A model generated the notes under the pieces. The model was given only the letters and a program-made list of their open reading frames with translations. It searched no databases and had not been told where the DNA came from. Below are positions 1-11,434 of a stretch of 64,000 nucleotides of DNA, in pieces. Position 1 is the stretch's first letter. Every line of letters begins with the position of its first letter. Source of the stretch: Halicephalobus mephisto (Eukaryota; Nematoda; Chromadorea; Rhabditida; Panagrolaimidae); assembly GCA_009193035.1 (NCBI GenBank), contig SWDT01000086.1, forward strand, positions 310,001 to 374,000. Direction: 5' to 3'. The position numbers and the translations under genes were made by a program.

Positions 1-83
1 GAGGGGGTCCCAGAAAAGCACCATATAAGCCTTACATATTTTAGACAAGCTCCCTAAGTTGAATTCATAGAAAAAAACTTCCT

Positions 84-619
84 ACACACAAAAAAGGGTA
101 CGTTAAAACGATTCTGATGTACTAGATATATTATATTTAATATATTGCTACATTAAGTACAATATCAGTGCATTGTATAAAATATACTAGTACATTGTAA
201 CGATTTTGATCTATTAAATATATTTTATTCAATATGTCGATACATTCAAGTTGATGTTGATATATTTTATTCCATATGTTAATACATTAAAACGATTCTA
301 ATATACTAGATATATTATATTTAATATATTGCTACATTAAGTACAATATTAGTGCATTGTATAAAATATACTAGTACATTGTAACGATTTTGATCTATTA
401 AATATATTTTATTCAATATGTCGATACATTCAAGTTGATATCGATATATTTTATTCCATATGTTAATACATTAAAACGGTTCTGATATACTAGATATATT
501 ATATTTAATATATTGCTACATTAAGTATAATATCAGTGTATTGTATATAATATACTAGTACATTAAATGTAATGTATCCGATATATTACAATCGTTTTAA
601 TGTACCGTCTATATGTACT
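84..619. repeat. TIR-capped ~92-bp satellite element, copy 1
   Basis: Alternating AT-rich blocks recur about every 183 bp, which is twice 92. The left end reads CACACAAAAAAGGGTACG. The reverse complement of the right end gives GGTACATTAAAACGATTG, so the array is bounded by inverted ends. The same family lies at 5746-5866, 17313-17846, 41822-42470 and 58212-58539. No coding sequence is seen in it. Confidence 0.8.
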
Positions 620-697
620 GCAAAGCATTTTATTAAATTTTAAAAATCCTATTTATATAAAAATTTGCTTGTTTTTTATGTTGATAAAAATAAAAAT

Positions 698-1827
698 TTA
701 CTTTGTTCTACTTCCAACAATAGTCAAAATGGGTTTCTGAGCCTTGAAGGAAAAAATAGAATTGTTTTTGTTTTGAACAATGTTCTTCGACAATTGTCTG
801 ACTCGTTCGTTAAAAATGAAAATGATGACGGCGTGGACACAAGTGAGGATTACCATCATCCATAAAGTTATCATACTTATCCACGGCTTTAATATTTCGG
901 AATAATTTAAGTGAGGAAGATTCGAAAAAGCCAAATTTTCGAAAGCCAATATTCCGCAAAGTAGAACACTTTGGATGAGGATCGGATATTCTGCTTTCAT
1001 TGTCGAAGTGTCGGCAGAAGACAAACCGTACTTTAGTCTTCCCAAAAATTTGAATTTGACTTCGAGGAAAATGGCGAAATAAGCTGCTAAGATGACATAA
1101 GGGATATAGCGGTTGTACCATTTGATGAACTAAAAATTAAAATTATTAAATTGATGGAAAAGGAAAAAAACCGTTTCTAATTTTATGATAACACCAGGGA
1201 CGTTTGGATGACAAAGAGATCGGAAGATAAATTCTAAAACAAAATTTAATTACGGAAAATTAGACAACAATTACTGTCAACTGCATCGAAGGTGTTGTAA
1301 CATCCAATTGTGGGACACATCAGACCGTAAATGGAAAACAATATCCAAATAGTCCCGATGATTATCCAGAGTCTAGAAGGTTTGAAAAAGAATTTGTCGA
1401 TGTTAGGGAAAAAGAAAATGAAGATTCTATTAATGGTAAGCAAAGTGGTGAAGATGTTCAGAGCTCTATAAGAGACTCGGTCAAAAGTGGAGAAGATCAT
1501 GGTCCAGATCTTCGGATAAATCTAAAATTTAAAATCAAATATTTTAATTAAAGTAACCTTACAGGTCCATTAGCATAGAGTGAAGGAATAGCAACGAAAA
1601 CTTGAGTCACCATAGCCATGAAATCACATATCAATAACTGCCAGGTAATAATGAAGAACGAAAAATGCTTCAGCTGTTGTCTTCCCTGAAATTTTTAATA
1701 ACATGTCGAAAAATTAATAATTACTCACCTTAATCAAAACTATCAAAATCAGCAAATTTGATGCAATACAAAAAACCACTAGAAGAGATAATATCGATGC
1801 TCCAACGCATCTGACCGTTGTGATCAT
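698..1827 (-). CDS. 7TM chemoreceptor, paralogue 1 of 3
   Basis: Five exons on the minus strand: 1729-1827, 1563-1685, 1275-1521, 1172-1233 and 698-1129, giving 320 residues. Exon 1 carries TM1, exon 2 TM2 and exon 3 TM3 and TM4. TM3 ends in a nematode-type motif, TxNRIFIFFFP, which replaces the usual DRY. Exon 5 holds TM5 to TM7 and a basic tail. It is probably a chemosensory receptor in the plasma membrane of a sensory cilium. The NR-P motif points to the Srx/Srxa-like nematode families; which one is unresolved. Exon lengths 99/123/247/62/432 are shared with the paralogues at 4200-5333 and 7531-8659. The exon 4 donor is a weak GTTTTT. The reading frame stays open upstream of the chosen ATG, so the true start could lie in an extra 5' exon. 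Confidence 0.82.
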
Positions 1828-1974
1828 GATTGGTAACTTCTGATGAGTGAATACAACCAAATTCTTTATTAGAAATGCCTCCAAATATGGTAAAACGAAA
1901 GGAGGTAAAGTGAGTTGAAAACAGTAATTTTATGCTTTGAGTATATAATAATAGTAATGTTCTTACTTATTTCC

Positions 1975-2145
1975 AACAACTGACATTCCTAGAGCAGATT
2001 ATAATTTTTTGGCCTACGCTAAATATTTAAACGTCACGTGCACAGTATATAAAAGTTCTTCAAAATATTGTGTTCTGATATAAGTTATTAATGTTAAAAA
2101 TTACAAAATTTAATCAATTATTGTGAAATCTGACGAAAAACTCGA
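1975..2145 (-). promoter_or_regulatory. Duplicated upstream block of receptor paralogue 1
   Basis: About 150 bp upstream of the start is almost the same as 5464-5648 upstream of paralogue 2. Both contain a CACGTG palindrome (2035-2040 here) next to TATATAAAA (2046-2054, read on plus; TTTATATA in the gene's direction). An ATG followed by a GTAAG donor lies at about 1985-1960, so a tiny first exon is possible. In paralogue 2 that ATG is GTG. Regulatory use is inferred from conservation only. Confidence 0.5.
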
Positions 2146-4199
2146 ATAAATTTGTGATTTTTAAAAATCAGGAACTAGAAATGTAAATACTTCGGAGAGA
2201 ACAATATTAATGAAGTTTTGACTATCATCAGAAAATTCTTTCTCCCAAATCCAAAAAGATCACCAAAAATGAGATTTCTACTTTCTAGAAGATTGACGAA
2301 ACGTTCACAAGGGAATAAAACTATTCATACATATTCTATTTGCATCAGTTGATCATAAGGTTGACTAAAATTTCAACTCAACAGATCGACGGAGAGGATC
2401 AATCGTATCTTATTTGAGTGAGCCTGATCATGATGTGAAAGTTGAAATCAAACAATTGTGTGTAAAGATTTCTAAAATTAGTAAATTAGGCACATATTAA
2501 GATTATATTAAAATAGAAACTTTTAAAAGTATTTACAATAAATTATGGATGTTATTTTTATAAATTTTAGTGTTTTTTGTGATTGCATTTCCTTATTTTT
2601 AAGATCGATGAGAATAAACTATGGAAAAGAAAATAAATTATTATTATTTATGTCTTTTTTGGTAGAATACAATAGTGTTTTTTATTAATCAATGTCTTTA
2701 CTTTATTGTCAAATGCGGTTTAATTTACTGTTGATTCTGTCTAATTATAGAAGTTGATGTCATAACCAGAAGCAATATCAGTAGAAATTTTACTTCCTTT
2801 TGCTATCTGATTATATTTGGCATCACAATTTCCATTCCCAGAAGAAATTACACACCAAGTCGTTAATATATTTGGCAGTTATTTTTATTACAACTTGCCA
2901 ATTATGAAATGCTAAAAGCAATGTTTGCTCTTTGCAAGGCATGAAAAAATAAAGAACACTTTTAATTTCATATTACTTTAAAACTGTTCATAGAACTTGT
3001 ATAGTAACACTACATATTTTAAGTATAGTCCAATTGACTCTAAAAATAAGCACATCTACATAAATTGCATACAACAAAAAATAAATTATTGAAAGAAATC
3101 ATTAAACCGAAAAAATTTAAGTTCCAAAAAAATGTTACTGTATAGAGGACAAAAGTACAACAAAACGAATTTTTAGACTTGGCAAATAACTTTCATGAGT
3201 TGCCTAGAAACAACGATAACGTAATATATTATATTTAATATAATCATGAAGTTGGATGTATTTTGTATTTTGATAAAGTTTTCTTATACGTAATTTTCAT
3301 AGGTACGGAAAGCTACAATGGCATAAAGTGACAGTATATAAGTATTATATCGTAATATCCAAATTTGGATCACGTGGAGACACGAAATAGAGCACCATTA
3401 TAAACAGCTGATCCTAATCAGTACACGCGATTGTTATATCTGTATGGGCTGCTGTGGCGGAACACATCAATTACGAACTAATTCAGGATCTCTTGTTTCT
3501 TATTATGATTCAACACCTCTCCAGGAAAACACGGCTCTCATCTAACAGCATATCAATTTATCAAGAATGCAGACTTAATAACAAAATTACCCATTGTCTA
3601 ATCGTATGGCTTCTTTTTGATCATATCTACTCGGAAGTACTTGACAACGTAACGGTTCTGTAGTCATTATTGCTTGAGCCTAAGTATCTAGTGTGAGAGC
3701 GCAGATTAGGAGCTCCATTGATTCATGGAAGAATGTAGGTGATTACTGTTCTTGCAAACCGTAAATATATTCTCCTTACTCAACATTTATCAATACAAGG
3801 AAAGTTCCCTCATCAAACCACTAACGTGATCCACCTCAAAGAAAGGATTACTTAATGGACTACTAAAATTGGTCCTATCAAGCTTCTGAATTGTTGATTA
3901 ATTGAGGAATATCTTCGTATAGAAGTGCAGACTGATCCGTCCTTCATGTCTATACAAGTATTCATAGTGTATCATAATGTTGGGAGCTGGATTTCACCAG
4001 CTCGAGTATTATCCTTCCGATAATTCGTGTATGCATATCGGACAAGCACATCATTCTAGACCAGATTTACTGTGATTATAATCGATACAACATGAATATA
4101 CGAGAGCGTTATAGAACAGTGGGAAACAAAAGCCCTGAGAAAAATAAGTGATTGTCATATTTCCCACTTTTTATGTTGGGAAGAACATATGTAGCATAC
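2146..4199. other. Gene-free stretch between receptor paralogues 1 and 2
   Basis: No supported gene. The part 3220-4180 is less AT-rich than its surroundings and looks like a decayed unique sequence. A 33-codon ORF at 3444-3545 starts MGCCGG, which would suit N-myristoylation, but nothing downstream continues it and I make no gene call. Confidence 0.4.
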
Positions 4200-5333
4200 T
4201 TATTTTGTTCTAGTTGTAAAAATTGTCACGTTTGGTTTCTGAGATCTGAAAGACAATTGCGAATTTTTCTTAGACTTAATAGTGTTCTTCAGTAGTTCTC
4301 TGACTTGTTGGTTGAAGATGAAGATGATGACGGAATGAGTGCACGTGAGAATTACCATTATCCACAAAATCATCATGTTTGCCCATGGTTTCAAGATTTC
4401 GGAAAAATTCAAACGCGGAATGGTCAGGAAAGCTGCATATTCTAGAAGCAACATTCCACAGAGAAGAACACTTTGGACAATAATCTGATATTCCGTTTTC
4501 GTTGTTGAGCTCGTGGCAGAAGAATAGTTATATTTTAATCTCCTGCAAACTTTGAACTTCATCTCAATGAAAATTGCGAAATAGGCAGTTAAGATAGCAA
4601 ATGGAAGATAATTACAGTACCACAAAATTACCTAAAATTTGGGTTTGTTAATTACACAAGCAAAATACAAACATTTTCCAATTCGATCAAGAAGGCAGGG
4701 GTTCTGGAATAGCAACCGTGGTGAAAAATAAACTCTAAAACAAAATTTAACTCCAAAACTTTGGACAAAAATTACCTTCAACAGCATCAAATGTGTTGTA
4801 GCAGCTGATTATCGGGCAGAGTATACCGTAAATCAAGAAAAAGACCCAGATAATTCCGATGATTACCCAAAGTCTAAATGACCGAAAGATGACATCATTA
4901 AAGAAGGGAAGGAAGACAATGAAGATTCTGTTTACAGTCAGTAAAGTAGTGAAGATGTTCAGAGCTCTATAAGAGACTCGGTCAAAAGTGGAGAAGATGA
5001 TTGTCCAGATTTCTGGATATATCTGGAATTGCAAGTTATTTACTTTTTAAACACAAAACAAAACCAACAGGTCTACCACTAAAGAGTGAAGGAATGGCGA
5101 CGAGGATTTGGGGTATCAAGGCCATGAAGTCACATATCAGCAACTGCCACGTAATGATGAAGAACGAAAAATTCTTCAGCTGTTGTCTTCCCTGAAACTT
5201 TTAATAACATGTCGGAAAATCAACAATTACTTACCTTGACTAAAGCTATCAAGACCAGAAGATTTGAAACAAACGAAAAAATCACTAGAAGAGATAATAC
5301 CGATGCTCCAACGTGTCTTACTGTCGCGCTCAT
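4200..5333 (-). CDS. 7TM chemoreceptor, paralogue 2 of 3
   Basis: Five exons: 5235-5333, 5069-5191, 4776-5022, 4673-4734 and 4200-4631, for 320 residues. All splice phases close (0, 0, 1, 0), and the exon lengths equal those of the other two paralogues to the base. Seven hydrophobic segments are visible: TM1 within residues 8-33, TM2 in exon 2, TM3 ending LTVNRIFIVFLP, TM4 with LWVIIGIIW, a loop with two cysteines (CPIISC), TM5 starting LPFAILTAY, TM6 and TM7. The tail is basic and ends TTRTK. Start MSATVRH was chosen by alignment with paralogue 3. The function is inferred as an odorant or pheromone receptor, with unknown ligand. It appears intact. Confidence 0.85.
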
Positions 5334-5463
5334 TATTGTGTAATGAAAAAGTATGATCAAAGATCTCCTTACAAGAACTTTCACATATGGCAAACAGAAG
5401 GAAGTAAAGTGAATTAGAAAAAGCAGTTATTTTATGTTCTAGGTACGCAATAATAATAATGTT

Positions 5464-5648
5464 GTTACCTACTTCTTAGAATACCGACACTCCTAAAGCA
5501 GGTTGTAATTTTTAATCTACACTAAATATTTGAACGTCACGTGTACAGTATATAAAAGGTCTTTAAGAAATTTTGTTCTGATGTATACGTTATTAATGTT
5601 AAAAATTACAAAATTTAATCAATTATTGTGAAATCTGACGAAAAATTT
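5464..5648 (-). promoter_or_regulatory. Duplicated upstream block of receptor paralogue 2
   Basis: Counterpart of 1975-2145, with CACGTG at 5538-5543 and TATATAAAA at 5549-5557, followed by a nearly identical 60-bp AT-rich run. Paralogue 3 lacks a recognisable copy. It was duplicated with the gene and is conserved well outside the coding exons. Confidence 0.5.
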
Positions 5649-5745
5649 GAGTTATTTCGAAATTCTTGAGAAAACGTCAGATTTTAAAAATTGACACTCA
5701 AAAATATGAAATCTATAGAAGTACCACACATAAAAAAGCTTTAAG

Positions 5746-5866
5746 ATGCTGGTACACACATTGAACATAATATATAAGTGCATTATTTCAATATATCGGT
5801 ACATAAAATATAATATATCCGGCATGTTAGGTAGCATGACTGTTTTTGTATGTACTTTTAAATATT
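5746..5866. repeat. Fragment of the TIR-capped satellite family
   Basis: Short run of the same TATATT/GTACA alternation. The right side reads GTTTTTGTATGTACTTTTAA, which resembles the family's right end. It has the size of about one 92-bp unit plus one terminus. Confidence 0.55.
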
Positions 5867-7184
5867 CTTAAATTTGAACAAAAAGTATCTAAAATGTAGT
5901 AATCAGAGCAATAGATCCTAACTTTGAAGAATTGTTAAAAATCGGAATTCAGTATTTTAAGTTTCTAAATTTTAAAGATTAATGCTTAATTCTAATTTCA
6001 ATGTGTCTAAAGTTTTTCAAATGTCTTTGTTAACGTATATCACAAGGATCCACAGTAGTTGACAGATGAAGGCAAATGGAAGTTTTGTTTCATATTTCAT
6101 TTAAAAAACTTAATATCAGATATCAACTACTGAATCATTAACAGTAATTAATAGGTTTATTCACAATGTAAAAGATGAATGAACGGCGTGAACTATGATC
6201 GCCGTACTTGCTTATTCATAATTCTAGTCAAAGATAAAAAATTAATTATGAAGATAAGTCTTTTGGAATGATTCTGTCTTTTACAAATATCAGCGCAGAC
6301 ACTGAAGAAAGTTCAACTTGTTCGATCAGTCTACATAAAACTGCGATCATCACCTTTATCAATCAGAATTTCAGCGAATTAATTCAATGATTCTCCATCA
6401 ATGTTATCAGCGGTTTTCGTTTTGACTGCACATAGGGCGGAATAAAATCTAATCACTATAGTCAAGTTGTACAATTTTGATATAACTGAAAAAGAAACTT
6501 CTTAATACTGTAGAATTATGCTGAATGATGCGAAAAAGTGCAAAACTAATAATGAATCCGAATAATTTACAAAGATAAACATAATTCATTTTTTTCTTTC
6601 TTGCTTTCAGATGATCGAAATTTGGTCTTGCTTTTAACTTGTCTTCGATAGTTGTTTTCAAAGATAGGGATTCAAAAAAAATAAGAAAGATACGTACATC
6701 GGTAGATGTATGATTTATAGGTTATTTTAATGTATGAAATAACAGTGGTAAAAAGGAAAAAGTAAATTGTTTTCAACTTTATCGAGCACAATAATCAAAA
6801 AACGAAACGCAATTATAACAGCTACTTTAAAGTTCATCTGTAATGAATTGAATTCCAAGAATTATCGTTGCAATTTTTACATAAAACTTCGAACAGGTTC
6901 TTGTGCAGACGTACATAAAGAATAATTAATCTTTTTAAACGAAATTTTTAGGTAAGAATTAAAATCGATTCATTGAGTTTCACGGTTGGGTATTGCAGCT
7001 TTATTCAAATGTGAAATTGAGAGTTATTTTTATTTTAATTTCTCGAAAAAGCTCAAAAACAATTGCTATGTAACTTATTTATTATTGATTATTTTTAAGA
7101 TTTTTAATTAAAAAATCAACAAAAGAAACTGAATAAAATAAGAATTACAGTAAGTTCAGAAATCAGTCTCTTGCTTCCATTACA
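5867..7184. other. Gene-free stretch
   Basis: AT-rich intergenic DNA. A minus-strand ORF at 6449-6661 has no recognisable domain, splice partner or codon bias, and I do not call it a gene. Nothing else is seen. Confidence 0.5.
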
Positions 7185-7270
7185 ACTGTGTCGCGGAACA
7201 CGAATCTGTTTCCGACGTGAGATCCCCCGAAGACGATAGAAGTCCATTTATCCCTTAGGGCAATTAGAAC
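7185..7270. mobile_element. Fragment of LTR-like element
   Basis: Starts TGTCGCGGAACACGAATCTG and matches, with scattered changes, the last ~80 bp of the element at 14711-15149 in inverted orientation. Homology fades after the block corresponding to AGAAGTCCATTTATCCC. It is a truncated copy. Confidence 0.65.
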
Positions 7271-7530
7271 TGTATGCACTACGTCGAGGTCCACTACTAC
7301 TGTATAAACAATACATCAATTTTTAAAAGATCAATTTAATTCAACATTTCATCAGCATTTTGATTGTTTTCTAGTATTTATAGTTTACAATTTTCATTAT
7401 TACAAATTACTTGATATATCCATAATGAATACAGTATGAACTTACAACGTCACTACATGGTAGTAGAAACCAAAAGTTATATGACAAATAAGCGTGATAT
7501 TCCAACTTGTTATGTTGGTAAAAATAAAAT

Positions 7531-8659
7531 TTACTTTGTTCTACTTCCGACAGTTATCACAACGGGTTTATGGATTTTGAGAGAAAAGATAGAAATTTTC
7601 TTATTTTGGATAATTTTCTTCGATAAGTGTCTGACTCGTTCGTTAAAAATGAAAATGATGACGGCGTGGGTAAAGCTAAGTACTACCATCATCCACAAGC
7701 TTATCATGCTTGTCCACGGCTTTATAAATTCAGGAAAGTTGATTTTAGGGAAATAAGCAAAAGTTGCATATTCCGCCAACAATACCCCCGAGACGAGAAG
7801 ACTTTGAACAAGAATTTGAAATTCCATTTTCGGTTTTGAAGTGTCGGTAGAGGAATAACCGTATTGCAGTCTTCCACAAATTTTGAATTTGACCTCAAGG
7901 AAAATAGCAACATAAGCTGCTAAGATGGCAAAAGGGATATAGCGACTGTACCACACATTGACCTGAAAATTAAACTTATTAAGCGGACAAAAAGGAAAAA
8001 AACCGTTTCTAATTCTATAATAACAGTAGGAACGTTTGGATTGCACGCAGAACGGAAGGTAAATTCTAAAATATAACTTAATTACAAACAATTAGACACA
8101 AATTACTTTCAACCGCATCGAAAGTGTTGTAACATCCAATGGTGATGCAAACCACAGCATAAATGCTCAAATAGACCCAAATAATCTCGATGATTATCCA
8201 GAGTCTAGAAGGCTTGAAAAAGAATTTGTCGATGCTAGGAAGAAAGAAAATGAAGATTCTGTTAAAAGTAAGTAAAGTAGTGAAGACGTTTAGACCTCTA
8301 TACGAGATTCGGTCGAAAGTGGAGAAGATGATTGTCCAGATTTCTGGATATATCTGGAATTGAAAATTAAATCTTTTAATTAAAGTAACCTTACAGGTCC
8401 ATTAGCAATGAGGGAGGGAATAGAAACGAAAACTTGAGTCACCATAGCCATGAAATCACATATCAGGAACTGCCAGGTGATAATGAAGAACGAAAAATGC
8501 TTCAGCTGTTGTCTTCCCTGAAACTTTTGATAACATGTCGAAAAATCAACAATAACTCACTTTGATCAAGGCTATCAAGATCAGAAGGTTTGAAACAATT
8601 GAGAAAACTACTAGAAGAGATAATACCGATGCTCCAACGTGTCTTACTGTCGCGCTCAT
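7531..8659 (-). CDS. 7TM chemoreceptor, paralogue 3 of 3
   Basis: Five exons: 8561-8659, 8395-8517, 8107-8353, 8004-8065 and 7531-7962, giving 320 residues with the same lengths as the two upstream paralogues. The start MSATVRHVG matches paralogue 2 exactly; another in-frame ATG lies directly before it at 8660-8662. TM1 to TM7 are all present, and the C-terminus ends VGSRTK as in paralogue 1. The exon 4/5 junction uses GTTTTT and TTTCAG. It probably arose in the same tandem duplication series and encodes a plasma-membrane chemoreceptor. Its upstream DNA does not carry the CACGTG/TATATAAAA block shared by the other two, so expression may differ. Confidence 0.83.
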
Positions 8660-8662
8660 CAT

Positions 8663-9512
8663 TATTGATTCAGAATGAGTGAATTGAGTTGAATTTATTA
8701 CTAGAAATAATTGTAGATAGGCTATAAAAAAGGAAATAAATCTGCTCTCGAGACAATTGTGATTTCATGTTTATGACACACGATGGTGTTATTATTGTTA
8801 AAAGTCAAAAAACTCGAGTTCTAACCTCCCGATTGTAGTTAGTCCAATTGTATATAGGTTTTTTAATATTCGATACAAAAGTAAAAAAATCTTCAAAGTT
8901 TTTAAATTGAACAAATAAGCCATTTTTATAAAAAATTATAAAAAAGTCGATTGTTATGAATTCGAAGAAAACATCGAAAATTTATCTAAAATCAGTAATA
9001 AAAAAATCTCTGAAATTAGTAAATTAAGAACAAAATAAAATAGAATGAGAATTAAGGTTTTGAAAAATTCTTAAAACGCATGAGTATAGAAATTCCTATC
9101 ATTCTAAATTATTCATTAGCATTTATGCTTTTTTATTTTAATCGAAATAGACAATGATGTAAGCAAAAAGAAATCGTACGAATAATTGCTTTAGCATTGT
9201 CACGTTATTCTTCGAACTTTTAAATAGAACTTTAATTTGAGGGTTAAGCAAAAAACGGATCATTAATATACAACAATGCAATTAATTTCTTTTTCTAAAT
9301 GAAGGAGACTAATTTTCTTATTTTAAAAAGTCATCAAAAAAGTGTGCTAAGAATCACATTACAGTGTGGGTGAGGTTTACTGTACCTCGACCTATGGATA
9401 CAAACACGAAGAACGGAGCTTAGCTTGTTTGAAGTCCCTACATGGAGGCATAAAGCACCATTCAATCGACCAACACTTCAAATAGTCAGGTAGAACCAAG
9501 ATTATTAGTCTG
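8663..9512. other. Gene-free stretch
   Basis: Intergenic, AT-rich. A less AT-rich patch at 9360-9490 has no recognised feature. No open frame with coding character is seen. Confidence 0.5.
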
Positions 9513-9989
9513 ACAAAGGAAGTACATTTATTCTAAGTATCTTTTTGAAATGAGTTATATACCATTTTGTAGCACTTGAAATTTACATTCAGAGTTTGTT
9601 ATTTGTTTTTACCGAGCGCTCTTCTAGAGTGAGATAATTGATGAAAACTACAAAATTTTAACATATTGAATTTTTACGTGTTTTTTATTTTTTAAATCAA
9701 TTAAATTATCATAATCAACTCTAAATTTACACATGAGTACAGAAAAGACTCACTCAAATCGTTATATTTAATTCAGAAAACTAACATATCAAAAACAGAG
9801 TTGAAACATCAGAAGATTCTTTATTCACCTTTGGAGTTCATATACAGAATTTTATACTTTTTTAAATTATCTCACTCCAGAAGAGGGCTCAACAGAAATA
9901 GAATATAGATTCTGAATGTGCATTTCAAAAGCTTTCATAATATACATATAATTTCAGAAGACTACTTTGAGTAAATGTACTTCCCTTGT
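9513..9989. mobile_element. Long-hairpin MITE, copy 1
   Basis: The first ~140 bp, starting ACAAAGGAAGTACATTTATT, are repeated inverted at the right end, whose reverse complement starts ACAAGGGAAGTACATTTACT. Both arms carry ACATTCAGA and a CTCTTCTRGAGTGAGATAAT motif. The centre (about 9660-9840) is unique. A second copy lies at 13712-14206. It is non-autonomous, with no transposase. Confidence 0.7.
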
Positions 9990-11313
9990 GAGCTGTTCTA
10001 TCTTTAAATTACTGTATTATCGCAAATCGTTTCCTTTTTTAATTATACCTACCTTGTTTCAATTACGATCAATCCAGTTTTTTGCAGAGACACTAACTTT
10101 ACTCGGTTGTAATCAGAGGAGATATGTTAGTATGTGTTTATATAATGCGATTTTTGAGCAAACCACGAACTCAGATGACAAGCGGAAAATTCTATATTTT
10201 CAGATTATGGCACACCTATATATTTGCTTAAAGTTGAGATTACGAAATATCGAGGTCTCTATTTCTGAAGCAGGATTCAGAATTCAACAGCAATTCTCAT
10301 TACATCGAGGCAACAAACCAATAAAATGATATTTTTATTACAGTTTCCTCCAATTAAAATATAAAACTCTGAAACTATGTATCATCACCCTTAAAGTAAA
10401 TCTCTGCGATGTATCGGAAATAAGATGAGGAAGTCCATTACCAGATATACGTCTTTTCAACTTTATGACTAAGACTCAAGTTCTTGATATACCAGTGAGG
10501 AATGACAAGTACATAACCATGTGATACCAGGTTGACGTCTTTCTTATTTTATTTTGGGAAAACAATTTCCAAATGAATTTAAAAACATCACTGTAATTTT
10601 TGCATTGAGATTAACGTTTATTATTTGTTTGTATTCCTCTTGTAAGGTTTTAATCATCTAGTTACCTCATAACTATGTAGACAGATGATTGACAACATAG
10701 ATTAAAAGTTCCTGAAGAGTCTGCAATAAAAACTAAACTTGCAGTTTGAATATATCTTAGATAAACTACAATGTGGACTATACATGATGGAGAAAAACTA
10801 CTTCGGAGATTGTTCTACTATCTAAACTGTCTGATTTTCTGGTAATGAAGGAGACACAGGATGTTTACAATGCATATCCGGGGATGAAGAAGTAGCAGCT
10901 ATCGGAGACCATGGAACTAATCTTTGTCCTATAGTTCCTGATTGTAAGACCATGTTCACTTATTTTTCAACAATAATGACGCTTGATGTAAAAAGCTAAC
11001 AGGAATTCTCATTGAAATCAGCAATTAAAACTGGGCAATTGATGTCATTCTTTAAGGTGTGGCCATGGGAAAGTTAGCGACCAAGTTTTGGATAATAGTT
11101 TTGATCACGTCAAGTTCTACAATATATGAAAATGAGAACATAGATGAAAGTCGATCTTTCTCATGTTTGCATTAATAATCTAGACTATTTCAGAACTAAT
11201 TCCTTAATTATTCTGAATATTGTCGTTTACTAGAGTACAACGATTATGGTTTATCCTTTTCCAATAAAGCATTTCTCTAAGATCAACGTGAGGCTGTCAA
11301 ATCATAAAACTAC
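9990..11313. other. Intergenic stretch with one exon-like relic
   Basis: Mostly featureless. At 10835-10999 (plus) a 54-codon open stretch contains GCLQC, then CPIVPDCK, four cysteines in a non-AT-biased patch. It reads like an exon of a cysteine-rich secreted protein, but it has no start, no clear splice partners and no family I recognise. An ORF at 9967-10329 begins inside the MITE end and is not believed. Confidence 0.3.
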
Positions 11314-11347
11314 ACCGATAATATTATCTAAAAGGAAATTGATAAGA
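11314..11347 (+). promoter_or_regulatory. GATA-type sites upstream of the protease
   Basis: CCGATAATATTATCT holds GATAA and, inverted, TTATC. TTGATAAGA follows at 11339-11347, about 90 bp before the ATG. In nematodes TGATAA sites bind intestinal GATA factors such as ELT-2, which suits a gut protease. Binding itself is inference. Confidence 0.5.
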
Positions 11348-11434
11348 TTAGTTCAGTTGAAAACAGTGTAAAAAGAGAATTAGTGATTTTTTGAAGCTTT
11401 AATTTCGCTCAATTGCGGAATCCAGCGAAAAATC

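Noticed and set aside
3444..3545. 33-codon ORF starting MGCCGG, like a myristoylated kinase or G-protein N-terminus
   Set aside because: No continuing exon or homologous downstream frame could be found.
9967..10329. 120-codon ORF
   Set aside because: Starts inside the MITE end; no domain or splice context.
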